From an uncultured Opitutia bacterium (lineage in GTDB: Bacteria > Verrucomicrobiota > Verrucomicrobiia > Opitutales > UBA953): a DNA stretch of 16,249 bases. This document shows, piece after piece, positions 1-7,925 of the stretch (its first letter is position 1; every line of letters begins with the position of its first letter). The translations under genes and the position numbers were made by a program. Location: contig CAINSX010000143.1 in NCBI GenBank assembly GCA_903853185.1, positions 1 through 16,249 of the forward strand, given 5' to 3'. Below the pieces are notes generated by a model. That model ran no database searches. It saw only the letters and a list, made by a program, of their open reading frames with translations, and was not told the DNA's origin.

Positions 1-6
1 TCGCGC

Positions 7-816
7 TCAGTCTCCGCCCTTGGAAGGCTTACCGGTGGAGGAGAAGAACTCCTTCACGCGGGCGCGGAGATAGTCGCGGTTGAGCTTGGCGATGACGTCG
101 AGCGTGATGCTCTTCGGACAATGCGCCTGGCACTCGCCATAGTTGCTGCAGTTGCCAAAACCGGCTTCGTCCATGGTCTTCACCATGGAGAGGGTGCGAC
201 GGTCGCGTTCGGCCTGGCCCTGCGGCAGGATATTGAGGTGGTTGATCTTAGCGCCGACGAAGAGCATCGCGGAGCCGTTCTTGCAGGAAGCGACGCAAGC
301 GCCGCAACCGATGCATTCCGCGGCGTCCATGGCCTCATCAGCGATGGGCTTGGGCACCGGGATATTGTTGGCCTCGGGGGCGGAGCCGGTACGGACGGTG
401 ATGAAGCCGCCGGACTGGATCACCTTGTCGAAGGCAGAGCGGTCGACCGCGAGATCCTTGAGGACAGGAAAGGCGCGGGCACGCCACGGCTCGACGGTGA
501 TCGTCTCGCCGTCACGGAAGTTGCGCATGTGCAACTGGCAGGTCGTCACGCCCGGGATGGGACCGTGGGGCATACCGTTGATCGTCATCGAGCACATCCC
601 GCAGATGCCTTCGCGGCAGTCGTGGTCGAAGGCGAATGTGTCCTTGCCCGCCTTGATGAGCTGCTCGTTGAGCATGTCCATCATCTCGAGGAACGAGGCC
701 GAGGTCGGCACGGCGGCGAGGGAGTGCTCCTCGAAGGCGCCGGGCTGGCCGCGGCGCTGACGCCAGACGCGCAGCTTGAGCGCGAGGGTTGGTTCTTTTC
801 CGTTGTCCTGGACCAT
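7..816 (-). CDS. sdhB: Succinate dehydrogenase iron-sulfur subunit (SdhB)
   Basis: Electron-transfer subunit of complex II, passing electrons from the SdhA flavin to the membrane cytochrome b. The 269-residue product shows all three iron-sulfur cluster motifs: a [2Fe-2S] set at C67, C72, C75 and C93 (CREGICGMC then TTC), and the C-terminal ferredoxin cysteines C168, C171, C174, C178 (CIGCGACVASC) plus C223, C229 and C233 (HCP) for the [4Fe-4S] and [3Fe-4S] clusters. The ATG at 816 is chosen because the open frame upstream lies inside sdhA and encodes arginine-rich sequence unlike any SdhB; the ATG follows the sdhA stop by only 5 bp, suggesting translational coupling. Last gene of sdhCAB as far as the window shows. 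The sequence resembles the Bacteroidetes/Verrucomicrobia type rather than the proteobacterial one. The identical fold in fumarate reductase (FrdB) cannot be excluded, but the aerobic neighbours favour SDH. Confidence 0.95.
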   Translation of the reverse strand: MVQDNGKEPTLALKLRVWRQRRGQPGAFEEHSLAAVPTSASFLEMMDMLNEQLIKAGKDTFAFDHDCREGICGMCSMTINGMPHGPIPGVTTCQLHMRNFRDGETITVEPWRARAFPVLKDLAVDRSAFDKVIQSGGFITVRTGSAPEANNIPVPKPIADEAMDAAECIGCGACVASCKNGSAMLFVGAKINHLNILPQGQAERDRRTLSMVKTMDEAGFGNCSNYGECQAHCPKSITLDVIAKLNRDYLRARVKEFFSSTGKPSKGGD

Positions 817-821
817 GGTGA

Positions 822-2750
822 TTACTTGTAAGAGCGGGTGGAAAGTTGGGTCTCCTCGTAGACGAGGGGCTCGATGTGTCGAGCGGGGAGCTGGCCGTCG
901 CCGGTCCATTCCCAAACGGCGGCGTGGGCGAACTGCGCGTCGTCGCGCTTCGCCTCGCCGGCGTCCTGGAACTCGGTGCGGAAGTGGCCGCCGCAGGACT
1001 CTTCGCGCTTGAGCGCGTCGAGGCACATCATGATGCCGAAGTCGAGGAAGTCGGCCACGCGACCAGCCCGTTCGAGTTCGGGGGCGAGGGCGTCGCCGGA
1101 GCCGACGACCTTCACATTCTCCCAGAAATCCTTGCGGAGTGCCTGGAGGTCGCGGATGGCGCCTTCGAGGCCGGCCTTATCGCGGGCCATGCCGCACTTC
1201 TCCCAGGTGATTTTACCGAGCGCCTTGTGGTAATAGCGCGGAGACTTCGTGCCGTTGATCGAAAGGAGCTTCGCGACGCGGTCGTTGACGTCCTTGACGA
1301 CGGCCTTGAATTCCGGGGCGTCGTTGGACGGGCGGCTGCCAGACTTCTCGCCCGCGAGGTAATCGGTGACCGTGTAAGGGAGCACGAAGTAGCCGTCGGC
1401 GAGGCCCTGCATGAGCGCGGACGCGCCGAGGCGGTTGGCACCGTGGTCAGAGAAATTGGCTTCGCCGCCAACGAACAGACCGGGGATATTGGACTGCAGG
1501 TTATAGTCCACCCAGAGGCCGCCCATCGTGTAGTGCACGGCGGGGAAGATGCGCATCGGCTGCTTGTACGCGTTCTCGCCAGTGATGTTCTCGTACATGT
1601 CGAACAGGTTGCCGTAGCGGGCGCGGACCTCGGACTCGCCGAGACGCTTGATCGCGGCGGAGAAGTCGAGGTAGACGCCGAGGCGCTTGCCGTCGACCAC
1701 CTGGCCGACGCCGCGGCCTTCGTCGCAGACTTCCTTGGCGGCACGGGAGGCGATGTCGCGCGGGGCGAGGTTACCGTAGCTCGGGTACTTGCGTTCGAGG
1801 AAATAATCACGGGCCTCTTCGGGGACTTCGGAGGCGGGCTTGGCGCAGTCGGCCTTGTTCTTCGGGACCCAGACGCGTCCGTCATTGCGGAGCGACTCCG
1901 ACATCAGCGTGAGCTTAGACTGGTCTTCGCCGTGCACCGGAATGCAGGTCGGGTGAATCTGCGTATAGCAGGGATTCGCGAAGCCGGCGCCGCGGCGGTG
2001 GGCGCGGAACGTCGCGGTGACGTTGCAACCCTGGGCGTTGGTCGAGAGATAGAACACGTTGCCGTAGCCGCCGGTGCAGACCACGACGACATCGGAGGAC
2101 CAAGATTCCACCGCGCCCGTGACGAGGTCTCGCGTGACAATGCCCTTGGCCTTGCCGTCGACGAGGACGAGGTCGAGCATCTCGTGGCGGGTGTACATCT
2201 TCACCGTGCCGAGGCCGATCTGGCGGGAGAGCGCAGAGTAGGCGCCGATGAGCAGCTGCTGGCCGGTCTGGCCGCGGGCGTAGAAGGTGCGGGAAACCTG
2301 GGCGCCGCCGAAGGAGCGGTTGGCGAGGAGGCCTCCGTATTCGCGAGCGAAAGGCACGCCCTGCGCGACGCATTGGTCGATGATACTCGTGGAGACCTGG
2401 GCGAGACGGTAGACGTTGGCTTCGCGGGCGCGGTAGTCGCCGCCCTTGATGGTGTCCTGGAAGAGTCGGCGGACGCTATCGCCGTCATTCTGGTAGTTCT
2501 TCGCGGCGTTGATGCCGCCCTGGGCGGCGATCGAGTGCGCGCGGCGCGGGCTGTCTTGGTAGCAGAAGCAGGAGACCTCGTAGCCCATCTCGGCGAACGA
2601 GGCGGCGGCGGCGGAACCGGCGAGGCCGGAGCCGACGACGATGACGTGGTACTTGCGGCGGTTGGCCGGGTTCACCAAGCGGAGCTTCGCCTTATGATTA
2701 TTCCACTTATCGGCCAGCGGGCCGGCGGGGATCTTCGAGTCGAGATTCAT
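822..2750 (-). CDS. sdhA: Succinate dehydrogenase flavoprotein subunit (SdhA)
   Basis: Catalytic subunit oxidising succinate to fumarate on the cytoplasmic face. The 642-residue product has the N-terminal Rossmann FAD motif (VVGSGLAGSAAA, about residues 38-49) and the covalent flavin histidine H72 in RRAHSIAAQGG. Substrate-site residues visible are H266 (QIHPTC), the probable proton-shuttle arginine R331 (APRDIASR), H406 (HYTMGG) and R440 (GANRLGASAL). The C-terminus has the family pattern ESCGGHFR (584-591) and ends in RSYK, as in Bacteroidetes-type SdhA/FrdA. Length is typical for this group. Sits 21 bp after sdhC and 5 bp before sdhB, so the three are almost certainly one transcript. The start has no Shine-Dalgarno; the ATG follows a run of C. 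Direction of catalysis is inferred from context. Confidence 0.96.
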   Translation of the reverse strand: MNLDSKIPAGPLADKWNNHKAKLRLVNPANRRKYHVIVVGSGLAGSAAAASFAEMGYEVSCFCYQDSPRRAHSIAAQGGINAAKNYQNDGDSVRRLFQDTIKGGDYRAREANVYRLAQVSTSIIDQCVAQGVPFAREYGGLLANRSFGGAQVSRTFYARGQTGQQLLIGAYSALSRQIGLGTVKMYTRHEMLDLVLVDGKAKGIVTRDLVTGAVESWSSDVVVVCTGGYGNVFYLSTNAQGCNVTATFRAHRRGAGFANPCYTQIHPTCIPVHGEDQSKLTLMSESLRNDGRVWVPKNKADCAKPASEVPEEARDYFLERKYPSYGNLAPRDIASRAAKEVCDEGRGVGQVVDGKRLGVYLDFSAAIKRLGESEVRARYGNLFDMYENITGENAYKQPMRIFPAVHYTMGGLWVDYNLQSNIPGLFVGGEANFSDHGANRLGASALMQGLADGYFVLPYTVTDYLAGEKSGSRPSNDAPEFKAVVKDVNDRVAKLLSINGTKSPRYYHKALGKITWEKCGMARDKAGLEGAIRDLQALRKDFWENVKVVGSGDALAPELERAGRVADFLDFGIMMCLDALKREESCGGHFRTEFQDAGEAKRDDAQFAHAAVWEWTGDGQLPARHIEPLVYEETQLSTRSYK

Positions 2751-2771
2751 GGGGGTTACGGGCGCTGGGGA

Positions 2772-3443
2772 TTACTTCAGACAGCCGGTGAGCACGGCGA
2801 GAGGGATGGAGATGAAGCCGAGGGCGATGATCCAGGCGTAGGCTAGAGCCAGGCCGTCGAGACGGGAGCGCCAGCGCTCGTTACGCAGACCGAGGGTCTG
2901 AAACACGCTGCTCACGCCGTGGCTGAGGTGCAGGCAAAGGAGCAGCATGCTCACGATGTAGAAATACGAGACCGGCTTATTGGAGAAACCGGCGATCAGC
3001 ATCTTATAGACGTCGTCGCCGAAGGTGACGCCGCCGAGGGCCACCGTGCGGAAGGTGTAATGCAGCAGGTGGAAGATGGCGAAGCCCAGGATAACCACGC
3101 CCGAGTAGGGCATCGTGCGGGAAGCGATCGTCGCGCGGCGGGTGGCGTCGTCGGCCGGACCACCGTCACGGGAGGCGCGATTTTCTAAGGCGAGCTGGAT
3201 ACCGACCCAGATATGGGCGAAAACGCTGATAATCAGGACCGTGCGGGCGCCCCAGAGCAGACCCTTGTTGGCGTGCAGCCAGGCGGCATAGGCGTTGATG
3301 GCCTCGGGGCCCTTGAACATCAGCAGGTTGCCCGTCATGTGGCCGAGCACGAAGCCGGCGAGGACGAGGCCGGTGAGGGCCATGACGACCTTCTTCCCGA
3401 TGGAAGAGGGACGGCAGGAGGAACAACAGGAGCTGGCGGACAT
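2772..3443 (-). CDS. sdhC: Succinate dehydrogenase cytochrome b subunit (SdhC), five-helix di-heme type
   Basis: Membrane anchor of complex II and site of quinone reduction. The 223-residue product shows five hydrophobic segments (about 18-40, 63-86, 112-131, 158-180, 196-220) with histidines H35, H77, H125, H128, H172 and H175 in or near them, several of which should ligate two hemes. This single-anchor layout, with no sdhD, is the type B arrangement known from Bacillus SDH and Wolinella fumarate reductase. The ATG at 3443 gives MSASSCC; an in-frame ATG at 3473 would add ten residues (MTFASRPRSA) and cannot be ruled out. A still longer frame reaching 3692 is rejected because it crosses the likely promoter. 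The N-terminus is oddly rich in serine and cysteine (C6, C7, C10). First gene of the sdhCAB operon. Confidence 0.92.
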   Translation of the reverse strand: MSASSCCSSCRPSSIGKKVVMALTGLVLAGFVLGHMTGNLLMFKGPEAINAYAAWLHANKGLLWGARTVLIISVFAHIWVGIQLALENRASRDGGPADDATRRATIASRTMPYSGVVILGFAIFHLLHYTFRTVALGGVTFGDDVYKMLIAGFSNKPVSYFYIVSMLLLCLHLSHGVSSVFQTLGLRNERWRSRLDGLALAYAWIIALGFISIPLAVLTGCLK

Positions 3444-3523
3444 GGCGGAGCGGGGACGGGATGCAAAAGTCATCAAATAGGGACTCGCTCCCCTTCCCAC
3501 CACGGAGGCGGGCCAAAGGGGAG

Positions 3524-3552
3524 GTATTAGCGGGAAAGCCCCGGGGTGTGAA
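3524..3552 (-). promoter_or_regulatory. Candidate sigma70-type promoter for sdhCAB
   Basis: On the minus strand, TTCACA (3552-3547, five of six to TTGACA) is followed by a 17-base spacer and TAATAC (3529-3524, three of six to TATAAT). Transcription would start near 3517, giving a leader of about 45-75 bases to the two possible sdhC starts. The spacing is ideal, but the -10 match is modest and no experiment supports it. Confidence 0.35.
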
Positions 3553-3567
3553 AAACCCTCATAGGCC

Positions 3568-3624
3568 CCCGGCGTCGCCCGGGGCAGGCCGGACGCCGGG
3601 TGGATCCCGCGGGACGGTCCGGCC
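3568..3624. repeat. Overlapping GC-rich inverted repeats upstream of pyrG
   Basis: Two perfect inverted repeats share bases. CCCGGCGTC (3568-3576) pairs with GACGCCGGG (3592-3600), nine pairs with a 15-base loop. GGCCGGAC (3587-3594) pairs with GTCCGGCC (3617-3624), eight pairs with a 22-base loop. Because they compete for 3592-3594 they cannot both form. The second loop also contains the ten-base palindrome TCCCGCGGGA (3605-3614). In GC-rich DNA some of this is expected by chance, so a role as an operator or RNA switch is only a suggestion. Confidence 0.4.
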
Positions 3625-3636
3625 CGGAAAAACCGC

Positions 3637-3664
3637 TTGCCATGGTTTTTTTCGGCCATGCAAT
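3637..3664 (+). promoter_or_regulatory. Weak candidate promoter for pyrG
   Basis: TTGCCA (3637-3642, five of six to TTGACA), a 16-base spacer, and TGCAAT (3659-3664, four of six to TATAAT but lacking the conserved second A). It would start transcription near G3671, just before the hairpin at 3675. Position is plausible; the -10 box is poor. Confidence 0.25.
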
Positions 3665-3674
3665 TCGAAAGTCC

Positions 3675-3717
3675 AGACCGGCTCTCCGTCACAGGACCTG
3701 CCGGTCTTTTCGTTTTT
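3675..3717 (+). terminator. Intrinsic-terminator-like hairpin in the pyrG leader (putative attenuator)
   Basis: AGACCGGC (3675-3682) pairs perfectly with GCCGGTCT (3700-3707); the loop can form three more pairs, TCC (3685-3687) with GGA (3694-3696). The stem is followed by TTTT (3707-3710), CG, then TTTTT (3713-3717), the layout of a Rho-independent terminator on the plus strand. It ends 29 bases before the pyrG ATG. Since sdhC runs the other way, no plus-strand gene precedes it in the window, so it could only stop transcripts entering pyrG. Attenuation of pyrG by CTP is known in Bacillus; whether this element works that way is inference. Confidence 0.55.
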
Positions 3718-3746
3718 ATCCGCCCCCAGCCACCCCGACCCTTTCC

Positions 3747-5348
<1,602 letters not shown>

Positions 5349-5387
5349 TTCAGAGACGAAACCGGCTCTGCCGGACGCTGACAAGTG

Positions 5388-5401
5388 GGCGGAGATCCGC
5401 C
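5388..5401. repeat. Short near-palindrome upstream of moxR
   Basis: GGCGGA (5388-5393), two bases, then TCCGCC (5396-5401): six-base arms of perfect dyad symmetry, 35 bases before the moxR start. It could be an operator half-site pair, or chance. The neighbouring CCGGC-TCT-GCCGG hairpin (5362-5374) lacks a T-run and is not called a terminator. Confidence 0.25.
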
Positions 5402-5436
5402 GAACGCGCCACCCCGCGCGCCCCTTCCCCACCCCC

Positions 5437-6405
5437 ATGTCCACTAACATCAACGCCGCCGGCACTTGGGTGCCGCGCCTTCGCGAACAGGTCGCCCGTG
5501 TCGTCGTCGGCCAGCAATACCTCGTCGACCGCCTGCTGATCGGCCTCCTCGCCAACGGGCACGTCCTCCTTGAAGGCGTGCCGGGGCTCGCGAAGACGCT
5601 CTCGGTGCGCACCCTCGCGCAGACCGTCCACGCCGACTTCTCGCGCATCCAGTTCACGCCCGACCTGCTGCCGGCCGACATCGTGGGCACGCTCATCTAC
5701 GACCCGAAGACCGGCGACTATAACGCCAAGCGCGGCCCGATCTTCGCGAACTTCGTCCTCGCCGATGAAATCAACCGCGCCCCCGCCAAGGTGCAGTCCG
5801 CGCTCCTCGAAGCGATGCAGGAACGACAGGTCACGCTCGGCGGCGAGACACACAAACTCCCCACGCCGTTCCTCGTCCTCGCGACCCAGAACCCGATCGA
5901 CCAAGAAGGCACCTACCCGCTCCCCGAAGCCCAGGTCGACCGCTTCATGCTGAAGCTCAACATCGGCTACCCGACGCGCGAAGAAGAACGTAAGATCCTC
6001 GACGCGATGGCCACCACGTCACCGAAGCTCGACGTCGAAGCGGTCATCTCGAAGGAAGAGATCCTCGAGGCCCGCAAGGCCGTCGACGCCATCCACGTCG
6101 CCGACCCGATCCGCGACTACATCGTCTCGCTCGTGCTCGCCACCCGCGGCCAGCACCCGGGCGGCCCGGACCTCGCGAAGTTCCTCCAGTTCGGCGCCTC
6201 GCCGCGTGCGACCATCAACCTCACCCTCGCCGCCAAGGCCTGGGCCTTCCTGCAGGGCCGTGACCACGTGACCCCGCAGGACGTGAAGGACATCGCTCCC
6301 GACGTCCTCCGCCACCGCCTCATCCTCACCTACGAAGCCGACGCCGAAGGGGTCGACGCCGACGCCATCGTGCGCCGCGTGCTCGACGCCGTCAGCGTTC
6401 CCTAA
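5437..6405 (+). CDS. moxR: MoxR-family AAA+ ATPase
   Basis: Chaperone-like ATPase of the MoxR family, thought to act with VWA-domain partners in maturation or assembly of other proteins. The 322-residue product shows Walker A GVPGLAKT (47-54), Walker B VLADEINRAP (107-116), sensor 1 ATQNP (149-153), a probable arginine-finger segment EAQVDRF (164-170) and sensor 2 SPRA (255-258), with the helical lid following. It has no signal peptide or membrane segment and should be cytoplasmic. The ATG at 5437 is preferred; the frame upstream runs back into pyrG and is not conserved-looking. The leader is C-rich with no Shine-Dalgarno. It opens the Bat cluster, 15 bp before the DUF58 gene, the classic MoxR-DUF58-BatA-BatB order. 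Whether it has its own promoter in the 88 bp after pyrG is unclear. Confidence 0.93.
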   Translation: MSTNINAAGTWVPRLREQVARVVVGQQYLVDRLLIGLLANGHVLLEGVPGLAKTLSVRTLAQTVHADFSRIQFTPDLLPADIVGTLIYDPKTGDYNAKRGPIFANFVLADEINRAPAKVQSALLEAMQERQVTLGGETHKLPTPFLVLATQNPIDQEGTYPLPEAQVDRFMLKLNIGYPTREEERKILDAMATTSPKLDVEAVISKEEILEARKAVDAIHVADPIRDYIVSLVLATRGQHPGGPDLAKFLQFGASPRATINLTLAAKAWAFLQGRDHVTPQDVKDIAPDVLRHRLILTYEADAEGVDADAIVRRVLDAVSVP

Positions 6406-6420
6406 GCGATCCCGGCGACC

Positions 6421-7329
6421 GTGGCCCAGCCCGTCCCGACCCACCCGCAGGAGACCCTCCGCCGCGCCCAGCGCGTCGAGATCGTCGCCACGCGCGCGGT
6501 CAACGACGCGATGGTCGGCGCCTACCTCTCGCGCTTCAAGGGCCGCGGCACGGACTTCGAGGAACTGCGCGAATACGTCCCGGGCGACGACGTGCGCTCG
6601 ATGGACTGGAATGTGACCGCACGCACGGGTAAGCCCTTCATCCGGCTCCACCGCGAGGAGCGCGAGCTCACCATGGTGATCGCGGTAGATATCTCAGGCT
6701 CCTCTTCGTTCGGCTCCGGCGACGCGACGATCCGCGAACGCGCGGCTGACGTTGCGGCCTGCCTCGCCGTCTCCGCGCTCAAGGCGGGCGACAAGGTCGG
6801 CTTGCTGCTCTTCACTGAACGCGAAGAGCTCTGGGTGAGCCCGAAGAAGGGCCGACGCCACGTGCTCCGCCTTATCCGCGACGTCCTCGAATTCCGTCCC
6901 GCCTCGCGCCGCACCTCCTTCACGCAACCGATGCGCCGACTGGGCCGGGCGCTGAAGCGGCGCTCAATGGTCTTCGTGGTCTCCGACTTCCTCGCCGGAC
7001 CGGAAGGCGCTGACGCCATGGCCGCCGCGCTCGGCGAACTTAACGCGCGCCACGACACCGCGTGCGTCCAACTGGTCGACGCCCGCGAACGCGAGCTACC
7101 CGACGTCGGCATGGTCGCCTTGCAGGATGCCGAGACCGGCGAGATCCGCGAGGTCGACACCGGGTCCGAGCGCGTGCGCCGGACCTTCGCCGCCAACGCC
7201 GAAGCCCGCCTCGCCGAGACCGCCGCCGGCCTGGCCCGCGCGGGCATGGACGTCGCCCGCCTCGATGCCGACGACGCGGTGGCGCCCACCCTCTCCCGTT
7301 TCTTCGAACGCCGCCGCCGCCGACGCTGA
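6421..7329 (+). CDS. DUF58 domain protein (VWA-fold partner of MoxR)
   Basis: Cytoplasmic protein of the DUF58 family, regularly encoded next to MoxR and the Bat VWA proteins; the exact role is unknown. The 302-residue product carries the DUF58 signature at about 41-75 (GRGTDFEELREYVPGDD, then MDWNVTART), followed by a VWA-like fold with a MIDAS-type D90-I-S92-G-S94 and a further aspartate D189 in VVSDF. It starts at GTG 6421, 15 bp after moxR, without a visible Shine-Dalgarno; this start keeps the full DUF58 N-terminal part. The C-terminus ends in six arginines encoded by a CGC-rich repeat. The stop TGA (7327-7329) shares its last base with the next ATG, so translation is probably coupled. 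Confidence 0.92.
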   Translation: MAQPVPTHPQETLRRAQRVEIVATRAVNDAMVGAYLSRFKGRGTDFEELREYVPGDDVRSMDWNVTARTGKPFIRLHREERELTMVIAVDISGSSSFGSGDATIRERAADVAACLAVSALKAGDKVGLLLFTEREELWVSPKKGRRHVLRLIRDVLEFRPASRRTSFTQPMRRLGRALKRRSMVFVVSDFLAGPEGADAMAAALGELNARHDTACVQLVDARERELPDVGMVALQDAETGEIREVDTGSERVRRTFAANAEARLAETAAGLARAGMDVARLDADDAVAPTLSRFFERRRRRR

Positions 7330-7925
7330 TGTTCCTCGCCCTCGAAGAAGCCCCATTCGTCCTGCAGGGACCTAAGCCGCCGATCCCGCCATCGGCCTGG
7401 GAATCCAACTGGGCCCTCGGCCTCATCGCACTCGGGCTACTCACCCTCGCCGCCGTTGCCCTCCGACGCTTCCTCCGCAAAGGACCGGCCGGGCTGGCTC
7501 CGATCGCACAGCTCGAACTCGCCTTGCGTCTCGCCGAATCCCAGCCAGCCGCCGAAGCGATCGCGCAGGCCACGCGGGCGTTCCGCGGCTACCTAGCCGC
7601 GATTGAGCCGCGCGCTGCCGCCTCCCTTTCAACCGAAGAGCTCATCCCGCTGCTCGCCGGCCTGCCCGTATTCCTGCCAGCGCGTCAACCGCTACTCGCC
7701 GCGCTCCGCAGCGCCGACGCGGCGAAGTTCGCCGGTGCCTCACTCGAGGTCCCCCTGCTCGTCGACGGGCTGCGTGAGGCCGCGAAGCGCGTCGAGGACG
7801 CGCGGCGTACGTTCGCCAAGCCAGTCGTCGCGCCCCTCGTCCCGCCTAAGCCGCGCCCGGCCGCGCCTGATATGCCGCCGCCCTTGCCGGGGCCGCCGCC
7901 CCTACCCAGAAGGGACCACGCCTGA
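7329..7925 (+). CDS. Small single-span membrane protein of the Bat cluster (DUF4381-like)
   Basis: A 198-residue protein with a short N-terminal segment, one clear membrane helix at about 28-46, a cytoplasmic alanine/leucine-rich helical region (56-160) and a proline-rich tail (163-196, with PPPLPGPPPLP). The size, topology and place between DUF58 and batA match the DUF4381-type proteins found in many MoxR/VWA operons, so it is probably a membrane partner of the BatA/BatB complex. I assign the family from context and layout rather than a decisive motif. The ATG at 7329 overlaps the preceding stop by one base (TGATG), and its own TGA overlaps the batA ATG in the same way, strong support for both boundaries. 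A pre-helix segment with several prolines (KPPIPPSAW) is typical of the group. Confidence 0.75.
   Translation: MFLALEEAPFVLQGPKPPIPPSAWESNWALGLIALGLLTLAAVALRRFLRKGPAGLAPIAQLELALRLAESQPAAEAIAQATRAFRGYLAAIEPRAAASLSTEELIPLLAGLPVFLPARQPLLAALRSADAAKFAGASLEVPLLVDGLREAAKRVEDARRTFAKPVVAPLVPPKPRPAAPDMPPPLPGPPPLPRRDHA

Larger units (their letters stand above)
3444..3746. other. Divergent sdhC-pyrG intergenic region
   Basis: About 300 bases without a gene, holding the control regions of both flanking genes. From left to right I see the candidate sdh promoter (3524-3552), a cluster of overlapping GC-rich inverted repeats (3567-3624), a weak candidate pyrG promoter (3637-3664) and a hairpin with T-runs (3675-3717) directly before the pyrG start. 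The frames that stay open through here encode proline- and arginine-rich sequence with no family resemblance, so no small protein is called. Confidence 0.7.

Noticed and set aside
817..1026. N-terminal extension of sdhB into sdhA
   Set aside because: The 70 extra codons overlap the sdhA C-terminus and encode arginine-rich sequence. The ATG at 816 begins normal SdhB sequence.
846..2846. 666-codon open frame on the plus strand across all of sdhA
   Set aside because: It is antisense to a certain gene. Its Ala/Gly/Val/Asp/Glu-rich product shows no motif, and such long shadows are common opposite GC-rich genes with strong third-position bias.
3600..3746. N-terminal extension of pyrG
   Set aside because: These codons cover the likely promoter and leader hairpin. 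MKYIFVTGG at 3747 is the conserved PyrG start.
5362..5374. CCGGC-TCT-GCCGG hairpin after pyrG as a terminator
   Set aside because: Only five pairs, no T-run on either strand, and it is common in GC-rich DNA.
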